In this document: positions 41,223 to 51,477 of the stretch, piece by piece
How positions within the stretch are numbered: position 1 is the first letter of the stretch
Layout of the letters: each line of letters starts with the position of its first letter
Assembly: GCF_011074885.1 (NCBI RefSeq)
Contig: NC_054689.1
Span: 2,542,001-2,606,000, forward strand
Source: Brettanomyces bruxellensis
Lineage: Eukaryota > Ascomycota > Pichiomycetes > Pichiales > Pichiaceae
Direction of reading: 5' to 3'
Length of the DNA: 64,000 nucleotides
Notes under the pieces: generated by a model
The model's input: the letters and a program-made list of their open reading frames with translations, nothing else
Database searches by the model: none
Told to the model about the DNA's origin: nothing
Translations under genes and position numbers: made by a program

Positions 41223-44200
41223 TCATGAAGCGTTCTTTTCGAGGTCCGGATACAGAATGCAAATATCATGATCTATTTCCTCGTTGGAAAGTCCAACCAA
41301 CCTCTTGTAAGCCTTTGTAAACTTAGTGCGGATCTGCTTTTCGTCCAAAACAAGCCATCTCACGCGGTCTTCGTCCGAAAGCGACGCGTCGAGCGAGCTC
41401 GTGATGTTGAGGCCACCCGTGCGGGTATGCCGGTGGAATAATCCGTCTGAAACTGCCGGAGAAGAGTCTCTTGTTGGATAAAATCTCGAGTATGGGTCGT
41501 TTTCCTCTGGATTTTTCGCGTTTGCCTTTAACCCGGACCTGGGACCGGGCTTGCGGTGGTCTGCAGGCTGCAGCAAGTCGAAAAGATCGCCTAGCGTGGA
41601 CTTACACTTGAAAAATTCAATAAGTGCAACAATATCCGACTGGTCTGCCACTTCAGGGTACGGGCTGTGCATAATGTATGAATCATAGAGTTTCGACTTG
41701 TCTTTGGTAAGCTCGAGGAAATCCTCTGCTCCTATAATCGGCATCAGCTCGTCGGTGAGTAGCGATTTCTTGCTGATTACGTGACTGCCCGTTCTTCCGA
41801 TCCCGGCTGTGCGCGCTGTAGCCGCGGCGCCTGCCACGCGGCTGGAAACGGATGTGGCGGAGTCGGAGCCGCTGTCGCGCACTGCGCTACTGTCCGCACC
41901 CCCCGCGCCTGCACCTGCGCCTGCGCTGTCCTCGTCGTTGCGCCCGCCGGGGAACGCCATGTACATGCGGCGCCTGCGGCGGCCCCTGGTGTAGCGCGAG
42001 TCCGCCGCGCTTTGGACGCCATGCGCATCTTCTATCGCACTGCGCACACACTGCACACCCCCTGCGCTCTGCACACCCGACGCAAGCCGCGCCCGCTGCC
42101 TCTCGAGAAAGCTGCGCCAGAGCCGCTCGGACTTCGACGAGTTCACGTAGAAAAGTTGGTCCTTGCACGATGTAAATGCGTGGCGGCTGCGTAGCAAGTA
42201 CTTCTTCAATTTGAGGAGGCGCGAGGTGTAATCGAGCGCAATCTGGGCGCGCAGTTCAAGGCCGCGGTCCAGCGCATGTAGCAATATTTGCTCTTTTAGG
42301 TACTTGGCAAAGGTATCTTCGCGCACCAAGTCGTAGTCTCTGCGCTCTCTGGTGTCTCTTTCTAGTCCATGTAGTAATGTGTTACTTTCTGGGTCGCAGA
42401 GGTCGCCGTCGAGCGCGTGCAACATGCGCTCAAGGTGGCGCTTCCTGTCGCGGTATGCGTGGACGGCTTGCGCCGGCGCCTGGAGGCTGTTCTCAAGCGC
42501 AAGGTAGTGCACCACAGAACTGCCCTGGCGCAGGAGCGCGGGTCCGCTGCCGATGTCCGCAAACGTCTTCCGGCGGTGCGCACGCTCAAAGCTTTCGTGC
42601 GACATGATGCACACGCGCGTAGCCGCAAGACGATCCCTGCGCGAAAGAGGGGATTTTCTCGTCTTTGTTAGTTTTGCCCTTTTTCCCGTCGGGAATAATG
42701 TCGGCATCCGAGTCAGCACCACGGCAACTTCGTCCTCGAGGGTAGGCCGGTCCGTGTCCTGGTTGTCTCCGCCGTATCCCAACAAGCCGCCGGTCCACAC
42801 GGGGCGTACCAGGGGCATTACGTCGCCCCGCATGCTCACTGGGCGGTATTGCAGTGGGACAAGGAACCCTTGCGGCGACATCAACATGGGGAGGTACCCT
42901 GCAGGGATGTTCGGCACACCGGGGAGCACCGCCTCTGGGGGCACCGATCTCATGAGCTCTTGCATCATCCCCGGCATACCGGCTGCAGCATTTCGTGGGC
43001 CTGCGATTCTTGCTGGTGTATTTCCTGGCGCTCCTGGAATTTTCGATGGTGCATTTTCTGGTGCCCCTGAAATTGCTGCTTGTGCATTTCCTGGTGCCCC
43101 TGAAATTCTTGCTGCTGCATTTGCTTTCGGCAAAGTTGCTGCTCTGATTTCTGCTGCGTTTCCTGATACGTTTCCTGGTACCTTCCCCAAATCCCCCACG
43201 CTTCCCCCATGCATCTTCACAATTCCACTGTTCGTCCCCTGAAGCGTCTTCTCCTGCTCCGGTGTCAGAACCTGCAAGGATACCCCGGCGGTGGGCCCCT
43301 GGTCCCGTGCCAACTCGGCGTGACCCCAAGCAGCAACTGTGGCGGCCACCGATCCAATTGTCTCCGTTGTGTCCGCAGCCTCATTTCGGTATGGATACGG
43401 CATGTTGGCCGCAGGGGAAATCACCGATGCTACAGGTGAGGCATACGGTTGAACTTCGGCAACACCGGCTTGTCGATGCTGATGGAAATTTTTCTCGTCG
43501 CGTATTTTTTTCTCAAAATTTTTTGCACCCTCCTCTTTCCGGAAATTCGGTTCCTTACTCAAAGGGGCACTTGCATCGCTTTCCGTGCTGTGATGGGATT
43601 CTTGATGCTTTACGTTTTCGTCTTCACTAATTTTCGACTTGTAATTTTTCTCACAATCAACTACTCTTTCGGCAATTGTCCCTTGCCCTCCATGTGTATT
43701 TTTTGGGGGCTCCTCTATGCCCTCTGCATGCCCCAATATCGCCCCATTGAATTTTCCTCTTTCGACAGTGCTGAATTTGTTTCTCCTGCCGGCATCATCT
43801 CCCACATCTGTCACATTTTGATTTTCTGGATCTGCTTCTGCCTGAAAAACAATGTCTTTTGAATCATCCTCTGCATTAACTGCGTTGACATTTTCTTCAT
43901 CAATGGGTTGCTGATATGGATTCTCTGCATTTCTTTCCTCAATGATGCTTTCTGTATTTCTGTCATCCTTGACACTTTCTTCTTTCATTTCCTGTACTTT
44001 GTTTCTTTCTATTATATCTTCTTTACTATTCATATTCTTAGCACTTCCTAAATTTTCATCATTCATATTCTTAGCATTTCCTAGATTTTCATCATTAGCA
44101 TTTCCATCATTAATCTCTTCGGCATTTCTCTCGTCGACCCCTTCAGCATTTACCCTAGTCGATTTATCCGCACGCTGCCGATCCTGCTCCTCCAACAAGC

Positions 44201-45554
44201 AATCCACCAACTTCCGCTGCCTCTCGGCGGAACTCTGCACGTCTGCGGCCGAATACGTGTTCCCGGCAGCACCCTTTTTACGCCGCCGCCGCCGTCGGGT
44301 CTTCGCACGCGGGCTAATCTTGAAACTCTGCAGAGCCCCGTGCTGCTGGTTGTTCATCGAGTATTTGCTGGCCCGCAGCTCGTAGTTCCGCCGCATCTTC
44401 GCGGAGAGCCGGCCCCGGTGCGAGCTGATCACAGACATCATCGTCCGGCGGTCCGTGGGGGACAATTTTGGATCCCCCGCGGTTTCAGGGGATTCTTTTT
44501 TTTGTAATTTCCCGCCTGTATTGTTCTCATCGCTCCTTGTGCTTGTCCCATCTTCCGTATTCGGACTCATGCTCAAATTCGCTCTTGTGTTGGCACTTTC
44601 CGAATCCGGAGTTCTGTTGACGTTGTGATTTGCTTTTGTCTCGGACCCCGTGCCCAGGCTTGGACTCGTACTCCCTCTGGGCGCAATGCCCGCCCTTCTG
44701 ACGTCAGCTGCGCTCTTGCGCCTTCTGCCTGGCCTCTTGCGCTTTCTGCGGGTGCGCTTATCTGGGTCGTCTGTTTTGGGGTCTTCGTGGCTGCCCTGCG
44801 ACGCGTACGATGAGCGCCGGCTGAACTGGCGCTGTGCTTGCGCATGAGGATGTTGAGTGTGAACCTGTTGTTGTACTTGTTGCGCATGCTGTTGTTGTTG
44901 TTGTGCTTGCTGTGCTTGCTGTGCTTGCTGTGCTTGCTGTGCTTGCTGTGCTTGCTGTGCTTGCTGTGCTTGCTGATGCTGACGCTGTTGCGCCTGCACC
45001 TGTTGTCGCTGCGCCTCTTGCGCTTGTTGCGCCTGCACCTGCGCCTGCACTCCCTGTTCGTAGCCATACGCCGGCGCATATCCCTGCGCACCGCTCAACC
45101 GATGCACGCCAACCGCAGGCGCGCCATATGAGTATGAAAACCCCTGCGGCACGTACCCCGTGTAATCACCGTACTTTGGCTGGTGGAACGGTGCCGCATA
45201 GGATGCGGGCGTCTGAGCTGCACCCGGCCCAAACACAATTGGCGACTGCTGATAGGGCGCACCGTATCCTTGCTGAAAATAAGGCTGCGTCACCCTGAAC
45301 CCTGCGCTGGCCGCCTGCTGCGGCTGGGCACCCGCCTGCGAGTCGCGCTCGGCTGCACTCCCTGGCGCCGTGAACCCCTTGGGCGCATTTCCAATGCCAA
45401 AATCTCTCATTTGCGCAACCCGATTAGTCCACCCTGCGCTAACATTCGCCGCCAGCGCAGGCGCCATGCCCTCAGATTCTATATGCCCAATAATGCCTGT
45501 ATTCGTCGATGACCCACTGCCATCATTTGTCAGAGCCCTTGGAAGATGTTCCAT
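41223..45554 (-). CDS. Very large Gln/Ala-rich protein of unknown identity, probably nuclear
   Basis: A 1443-residue frame; I do not recognise the family. The N-terminal 240 residues are Pro/Tyr/Gly/Gln-rich and include a Gln-Gln-Ala tract (about 193-228), a common design of transcription factors. A basic stretch RTRRKRKRPGRRRKS (about 263-280) looks like a nuclear signal, and a second one (KTRRRRRRKKG) lies near 420. The middle is Asn/Glu/Lys-rich with repeated MNDENLGxAKN units. At about 805-870 a 12-residue repeat containing GAPGNA/GAPENA appears. The best-ordered part is the C-terminal 500 residues: helices rich in Arg/Leu (about 1030-1150) and a conserved-looking end (SYIMHSPYPEVADQSDIVALIEFFKC, then RLVGLSNEEIDHDICILYPDLE). 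The coiled helices faintly recall Sds3/Dep1-type repressor subunits, but I would not assign it on that. Upstream gene-free DNA spans 5.9 kb. Confidence 0.8.
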   Translation of the reverse strand: MEHLPRALTNDGSGSSTNTGIIGHIESEGMAPALAANVSAGWTNRVAQMRDFGIGNAPKGFTAPGSAAERDSQAGAQPQQAASAGFRVTQPYFQQGYGAPYQQSPIVFGPGAAQTPASYAAPFHQPKYGDYTGYVPQGFSYSYGAPAVGVHRLSGAQGYAPAYGYEQGVQAQVQAQQAQEAQRQQVQAQQRQHQQAQQAQQAQQAQQAQQAQQAQQAQQQQQHAQQVQQQVHTQHPHAQAQRQFSRRSSYASQGSHEDPKTDDPDKRTRRKRKRPGRRRKSAADVRRAGIAPRGSTSPSLGTGSETKANHNVNRTPDSESANTRANLSMSPNTEDGTSTRSDENNTGGKLQKKESPETAGDPKLSPTDRRTMMSVISSHRGRLSAKMRRNYELRASKYSMNNQQHGALQSFKISPRAKTRRRRRRKKGAAGNTYSAADVQSSAERQRKLVDCLLEEQDRQRADKSTRVNAEGVDERNAEEINDGNANDENLGNAKNMNDENLGSAKNMNSKEDIIERNKVQEMKEESVKDDRNTESIIEERNAENPYQQPIDEENVNAVNAEDDSKDIVFQAEADPENQNVTDVGDDAGRRNKFSTVERGKFNGAILGHAEGIEEPPKNTHGGQGTIAERVVDCEKNYKSKISEDENVKHQESHHSTESDASAPLSKEPNFRKEEGAKNFEKKIRDEKNFHQHRQAGVAEVQPYASPVASVISPAANMPYPYRNEAADTTETIGSVAATVAAWGHAELARDQGPTAGVSLQVLTPEQEKTLQGTNSGIVKMHGGSVGDLGKVPGNVSGNAAEIRAATLPKANAAARISGAPGNAQAAISGAPENAPSKIPGAPGNTPARIAGPRNAAAGMPGMMQELMRSVPPEAVLPGVPNIPAGYLPMLMSPQGFLVPLQYRPVSMRGDVMPLVRPVWTGGLLGYGGDNQDTDRPTLEDEVAVVLTRMPTLFPTGKRAKLTKTRKSPLSRRDRLAATRVCIMSHESFERAHRRKTFADIGSGPALLRQGSSVVHYLALENSLQAPAQAVHAYRDRKRHLERMLHALDGDLCDPESNTLLHGLERDTRERRDYDLVREDTFAKYLKEQILLHALDRGLELRAQIALDYTSRLLKLKKYLLRSRHAFTSCKDQLFYVNSSKSERLWRSFLERQRARLASGVQSAGGVQCVRSAIEDAHGVQSAADSRYTRGRRRRRMYMAFPGGRNDEDSAGAGAGAGGADSSAVRDSGSDSATSVSSRVAGAAATARTAGIGRTGSHVISKKSLLTDELMPIIGAEDFLELTKDKSKLYDSYIMHSPYPEVADQSDIVALIEFFKCKSTLGDLFDLLQPADHRKPGPRSGLKANAKNPEENDPYSRFYPTRDSSPAVSDGLFHRHTRTGGLNITSSLDASLSDEDRVRWLVLDEKQIRTKFTKAYKRLVGLSNEEIDHDICILYPDLEKNAS
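44870..44976 (-). repeat. Gln-Gln-Ala coding repeat (CAGCAAGCA)n
   Basis: On the coding strand a 9-bp unit CAGCAAGCA (on + TGCTTGCTG) repeats about eight times and then merges into CAA/CAG-only codons. The tract lies in the N-terminal activator-like part of the large unknown gene. Confidence 0.9.
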
Positions 45555-45835
45555 ATGTATCCCAAATATTCACTATTCTGCGATTTTTTGCTTGCCTCCT
45601 GCCTTTTGATTCAGTTTTGGATCCTGCCTCAATTTTGTTGCGTTTGGCTTTCTGTTTTTTGCTTTTGCACTTGCAGCTTCCACCTCAAGTATTTTTTTTA
45701 TTTACTTGAAGAAACAAATAAAAAAAAATAATTACACGTCCAGAGCAGAGTGCACAGGAAGCAGGGAAGAAAAAATAAAAAATAATCAAACGAAATGAAA
45801 GAAGTGGATCAAACGATGAAACAAATCAATAAAAC

Positions 45836-45990
45836 GGTAAAAGAAATCGATCAAACGAAATAAAAGAAATCAATCAAACGAAATAAAAGAAACCAATCAG
45901 GACGGAATAAGTAGACGGAATAAGTAGACAGAATAGTAGACAGAATAGTAGACAGAATAGTAGACAGGAAGTAGACAAAGCACACAAAAG
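45836..45990 (+). repeat. Two adjacent purine-rich minisatellites
   Basis: AATCGATCAAACGAAATAAAAG-like units (three copies, 45846-45900) are followed by AGTAGACAGAAT units at about 12 bp (45908-45972). They lie about 300-400 bp upstream of the large unknown gene. Confidence 0.75.
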
Positions 45991-47438
45991 AAGTAGACAA
46001 ACCACAAAAGAAATAGGCAGAATAATCTGACAAAATAAAAGGACGACTAGATGGACAAAATAAAATAATGAAACCAAATAATTCGAATAATGGAATACAG
46101 CAAAATTAAAAATAAAATAAAATGAAATGGAAGAAGGCAAGATAAAAATAAATTGAAGCAAAGCAAAACGGAAATAACGAGAATAGGAAAGGGTGATGAA
46201 ATACTCAAGAGCAGTAGAATGAGGAAGGTGAATTGAAAGAGGGATGTGTTAAACAGGAAGGTGCAGCGAAAAGCGAAAAGATGTGTGGAAATTGAAGAAA
46301 AGTCAATCAGCAAAACTTGATTATGTGGATGCAAAGCGAATTCTATAATAAACTGTATGCAGATGTAGTTTAGTGAATTACGACTCAGTTATGTGTGAGA
46401 ATTACGTGTGGATTACGTGTGAATTTTCTGTTAACGTGTCAATTAGTGATTGGCAGGTGAATTGCCTCAAGTCAATTATATATGACCATTGTATGAAAGA
46501 ATTAATAAACTGTGTTGGTAAATTAAGTGATGGTGAATAACCATAAATCAAACTCAAAAAATGAGCGGATTCTACACAATCACATGGACCACACAAGCTG
46601 CATACCTAAAACCTAAAGCACTAATAGACATTCGGCATTCGCACTAACATCGAGCATGACAAAAGGCGGTGCATTGTTAAGCTTTTTTTGTTTTTTCCCT
46701 AGTTTTATTCATTCAAAATTTTTTTTTTCACCTACTCTAGTGGCCTCATGTCTCTTCTTTTCAAATATTCAGTCTTGACTATAATATTTATTGCAGTCAT
46801 TTCAATCTTCAAACCATCTTTTATTTGAATATATCTTTGATCCTTATTCTTATACTTATATCGCACTTACATCTGCTAACTATATCACCCATATTTTGCT
46901 ACCTATATCACCCTGTTTCGCTACTTATATCACCCTTACTCCAATGCTTTCTTCAAATATCATATACAACCCTCTTTACTTCAATGCAATTTCCAATGTT
47001 ACGTTTATTCACCTTGCGAACCCTCAAATCAGCCTCCCGCTTAATTACAAATCCAAGCCGCTATGCCTCCTATGTCCTGTTTCCCATTTATTCCGTCAAT
47101 AATGTTACTCTTATTTCGAAACTCGTTTTTTGACAATCTTCACTTAGCCCGCGCCGCTTTTTCCTAACCGATCTGCACTGGTCTCTAGACTTTCGGTGTT
47201 TACCCAAATCCGGAAATTACCAGCCTCTTCTCCCCAAAAAAAAGGACAAAATCACTCCCGATAAACCCTTGTTTGTTTGTTGGTGGCTACGTTTCCACCC
47301 TGATCTTCATTGTTCAATTAGCGCGCATGAATTTCATTATCTTTGCAAATTATTTTTTGGTCGGTTGCAAATTTTTCCCTCGATTTTTTTCTTGTTATTA
47401 TTATTATAATATGTGCACTGCTATGCGAGAAAGCGGAC

Positions 47439-47630
47439 ATGAATCCCACTGGAATGAATACCTTTACAGGGAACAATAAGTTTGTCATCGCGTCATATTT
47501 TTTGTTTTCTGCCTATGCGATTCATATTCTTTGTTTTCTAGCTGCACCGATGTCCAGTAAATTGTATAGGGCTGCATCTATTATTTTTCTCTTAGTAAGC
47601 ATTTTTTTTTTGCTATGTAGTCAAATATAA
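47439..47630 (+). CDS. Possible small membrane protein (63 residues), doubtful
   Basis: An ATG-started frame of 63 codons with a polar start (MNPTGMNTFTGNNKF) and two hydrophobic segments (about 16-35 and 46-61). These are separated by a short APMSSKLYR loop, making a helical hairpin. The general pattern (Ser-Ala in helix 1, Ala-Pro loop, Arg, then a second helix ending Cys-x-Gln) faintly recalls the V-ATPase e subunit (Vma9), but the usual conserved tail after the second helix is missing. A further exon could supply it; I did not find clear splice sites. The region is T-rich, which makes hydrophobic frames likely by chance. I regard it as a candidate only. Confidence 0.2.
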   Translation: MNPTGMNTFTGNNKFVIASYFLFSAYAIHILCFLAAPMSSKLYRAASIIFLLVSIFFLLCSQI

Positions 47631-50600
47631 AAAAAAGCTGGTGTTTCCAGGTACCGAAAGTGGGTCCAAAGATGGACACAAATACTTGCATAATAGTTTA
47701 CCTTAATATTTGTTTTCTGTTGAATTCCTTTCCGCTTTCATCAATCTTCGGGCAACACTTATTTTATCAGCAGTTCTTTCTTTTTTGTGGATGGCATCTA
47801 TCTTCTTGAATTATCTTCTTTAATTATCTTCTCGAATTATCCTCTTGAACCATCTTCTTATTTAGACATAAGACGATCAATCTTATGAGATATTTCCATC
47901 GTTCTTTCCAAATTACGGATATTACTCAATTATCAATTTCATGCAGAGAACTTGGCATAACGATAGCATTGTAGCATTATACTTTATATAATGGCCAAAG
48001 GTCTGTGTATCATTTAATAAGACTGCTATTTCTTTCCACTATGTTACTTTGGTAAGTCTAACATTGAGGTGTAAATATAACTCTTTGTTGCAGCCTTCAG
48101 CTACCATGTCGAACCTTGAATTAGAAGAAGAATTTCAAAGCTTTCGATGAACTTTATCCACCAAACATTTAGCCATTTATCCTAAATGTCCAAATGGGCT
48201 GACTAGATTTGGCTATGTTCTTGGGTACATTCAATTCAAAATGCATTTAACTTTCTCTGCACTTGATTGTACTCTCTATTCCGCATTTCAAATCTCAAAA
48301 CAGATCAGCTTTTGGTATATTGTGGTAATTATATATATTAGTTTCGTTTGCATCAAGTTTTGAGTGCTTTCGTCCTGTTTATTTGGAAAAGCTTATAGTT
48401 GAAAAGATTCATTTCTTGATTCTTTCGAGTACTACCAAGAGGTCCTAAATTCGGCAATGAATATTCTTTACTGCAAAGAAGCAGTCAATAACATAAAACA
48501 TTTTATTGAAAAGGCGATTTTTCACGTGGAGTAACGGGGTTAGTTGAAAAAAAAATATAAGCCGTCACGCGTGCATGAGGTTCCAGAAACGGCAATTCAG
48601 ACAACTATATTATATATTTTACTTGTAATCACTCTATTCCTATTTGCATTTATATTGAGATTACTATTACGACATGCATTTAAACTGTGGTCATTGACGA
48701 TTGGCAGAATCATTATTGTCCTTTTAGGAAGTTTTTATGATTTAAATAGACATACGGAAGCATATAGTCATCGACAATGTCACATTTTTTTGAATCTTAC
48801 AAAAATTCTTTCAGAGCTGGATCAGGCCTGAATTGCTAATGGACGCAATACAGAGTACTCCTTACAATATAGAAAGCATGAATTTAAAGTACGTACATAT
48901 TGTTATACTCAATGAAATGAGTCCAATAAAAAAAAAATTGGATGAACATGCGGATATGTTGAAGAAATGCAACTTTTTAACTAGCTTCTGTATACTCTGA
49001 TGATCACCCAGTTTACACACTATCATTAATATCCTTCCATGCTTCATATTTAGCATAACACCTTTCTAAAACGTAATTAAGGGGTAATGGCACTGTTTTA
49101 TGATCGTCACCCAACAAACCTACCAAGTGAGAAAAAAGGAATGCACTTTATTTGGTCTAAACAATTACTGAATTTGTGAAAAACAGATCCACATGCTTTT
49201 AAGTTATTTGGCTAAAACCAGGATTGGGAGAAATATCTGAACAGGTGAACTTCAGAGCAAATGATCATTTGGCCATGTTTTAGTGATTCGATAAACCTTG
49301 AGCAGAAAAAACAAAAAAAGCTTTTTCTAACTGAGAACTTGTAAAGAAGAATGTTGATCGATTCACAGCTTATGAATTTGAATATGCTTCTCAGATTTCA
49401 AGAAACCTTTACCGTCATTTAGGATATGGGATATGTATAAAAAACTGATGTTACTCTGCACTATTTGTACATATTGCTTCCCCATATTTGAGTTTTCTAG
49501 TTTGCTTTACTAGCTGAACAAAGAAATTGGGATTGGGGCTAAACATTGAAGTGTTGATTTAGTACGTTCAATATGATGTCCATTACATTAGAATAATGTA
49601 TCGAATATCGCACTCTATCACTCTATCTGGTACTAAAATGCATTGAAGTTTATATGATAGTTATTGTGATTGTTATGAGGTTACTGTAATATTATTGATT
49701 GCCATTTATGTGAATGTGGAATGCTTAAGGCTGATAAAAAGCAACAAAATTTCATGCATTTAAATATATTATCAGGACTTTTTGGCTCAACGGAATTTGG
49801 CACAACTCTTGGTACGATTAAAAGCAATTCTAAACAGTAATGCATTAATGTCATGCATCAAAATGGATAGTATATTCGATCTAATCTAGGGAATTGAATA
49901 TTACATTGCGGTTGCTGTAGTAATTGGTACAGCGTATCCGCACTGCAATTCGTTAACATTATTCAAATTATTACATTTAATTTGTATCCAACATTTAAAA
50001 AAGCAAATTATCATTCAATGCTAGGCAATTGGTTGACTTCATACTAAACTGATAAATAAAGGCTGAGATTCTATTTCCTACCATTTCATTCTTTCAAGGC
50101 TGACTTGAAGTAAGTAAATTAAAGCAGGCAAGATCGTTATTCAACATAGACAGGTTAAATGTTTTGTTGCTTCTCTCTCTAAGACATAAATTGCCATAAG
50201 TTAAAAGAATCTTTTATTTAAGAAGACAACTATAAAACACCCAACATTATTTCAGAGAGATGAATTGTTTTTATCCCGCGTACAATTGTTACTATGCGTA
50301 ACTTTATATGATTGCAATTTCTGCTATATATACTGCTACACTAGCATCTTCCCGTAAAGAAGTATTGGAGTGTCAATAAATGTAGTTAATACTATTTTCA
50401 AAGCTACCAGTTGTAGTTATCGTATTCGATTACAGCTATAGAACTGAATTTATTTCATTGTTAATTAATAAATAAGCTAAATCAAGCAAGAATTACTCTG
50501 TTACAGCATGCTTGGTTCATTGAAAGCGCTTTTTTACTAAAGATACACCAAAGCATTAATTATTAGTCAATCTTATGCATTTAATAGTTACGACACTAAT

Positions 50601-51343
50601 TAAGAGCTACAGTCAGATGTTTTCGACCAAGGTATTCATTAGCCGATTACCAATGTACAAATCCATTAATTTGGCATTAATTGATGTAAGTAAAGCAAAT
50701 AAACACCATGCATTAGTCTGGAGTATCATACACTTTCCAGAAATCATCAGACTCGCTACCAACACCTTTATATAATATAGATTAGTGGTATTGTATGTGT
50801 ATTTGATTAATTATGCACCCACCGCGAAAGCATGTCACAATGCAATAAAATCATCTCCAATCAACCGCACAATGCACATTTATATTACCTCCACTCAATC
50901 ACACCATCCACACACTTATCTAAGTTATTCAAATACACACCATTTCCATCTGGATTACTCTAATTCAAACCATCACTTATCCAAATTATTTCAATGCACG
51001 CCAACCCAATCTAATATAGTTCGATGCACACCACTCCAGCAAAATTAACCAAATGCACGGTACTCCCATTAAAATCACTCCAATGCTCAATCATTAATTT
51101 CGATCCAAATTAGTCCAATGCAAACCATCACTTAGCTAAAATATTCCAATACATGCCACTCAAAGTTACTCCAATGCAGACCACTCCCATCAAATTATTC
51201 CAATTATCAGTACACCATCTAAATTACTCGCAGTTAAATTACTCCAATGCAAACCATAACTTATCTAAATTACCCCATCCAATTATCACAAATATCGATA
51301 CACCATCCGAATTACTTTCATCTAAATCCAACACACACCAGTT

Positions 51344-51448
51344 CCATCAAATTACTCCATCTAAATTACTCCATCAAATTACTCCATCAAATTACTCCAT
51401 CAAATTACTCCATCAATCACTTCATCAATCACTCCATCAAATTACTTT
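51344..51448 (+). repeat. 13-bp tandem repeat CCATCAAATTACT
   Basis: About six to seven units, four of them nearly perfect, directly downstream of the ULS1 stop codon (51478, minus strand). Degenerate relatives extend back to about 50880. Confidence 0.85.
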
Positions 51449-51477
51449 ATCACTCAAATAAATCACTCCGGCTCAGC

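Larger units (their letters stand above)
45555..51477. other. 5.9-kb gene-free region upstream of the large Gln-rich gene
   Basis: The largest gap in the window, between two minus-strand genes. From 45720 to 46330 the + strand is almost free of C and rich in A and G, with tandem motifs (AATCAATCAAACGAAATAAAAG at about 45840-45900, AGTAGACAGAAT at 45905-45970). 46780-47000 holds ATATCACCC-type units. 48000-50780 is plain AT-rich. 50880-51460 is a field of degenerate ATTACTCCAATGCA units. One small membrane-protein-like frame (47439-47630) is listed separately. Two explanations remain open: an extended promoter, or a functional non-coding locus. Confidence 0.6.

Noticed and set aside
40873..41320. 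Possible short spliced gene on + (a 27-codon frame at 40873, GTGAGT at 40962, TACTAAT at 40988, TAG at 41014, then a 29-codon ATG frame at 41034)
   Set aside because: The first frame stops before the donor, the branch point is imperfect, a second splice needed to extend the frame has no branch point, and the end overlaps the coding 3' end of the large minus-strand gene.
48544..48831. 95-codon hydrophobic frame
   Set aside because: It begins at TTG, contains no ATG, and no convincing upstream exon with splice signals was found.
45555..51477. Centromere
   Set aside because: AT-richness and length alone are not evidence; no CDE-like elements and no large inverted repeat were seen.
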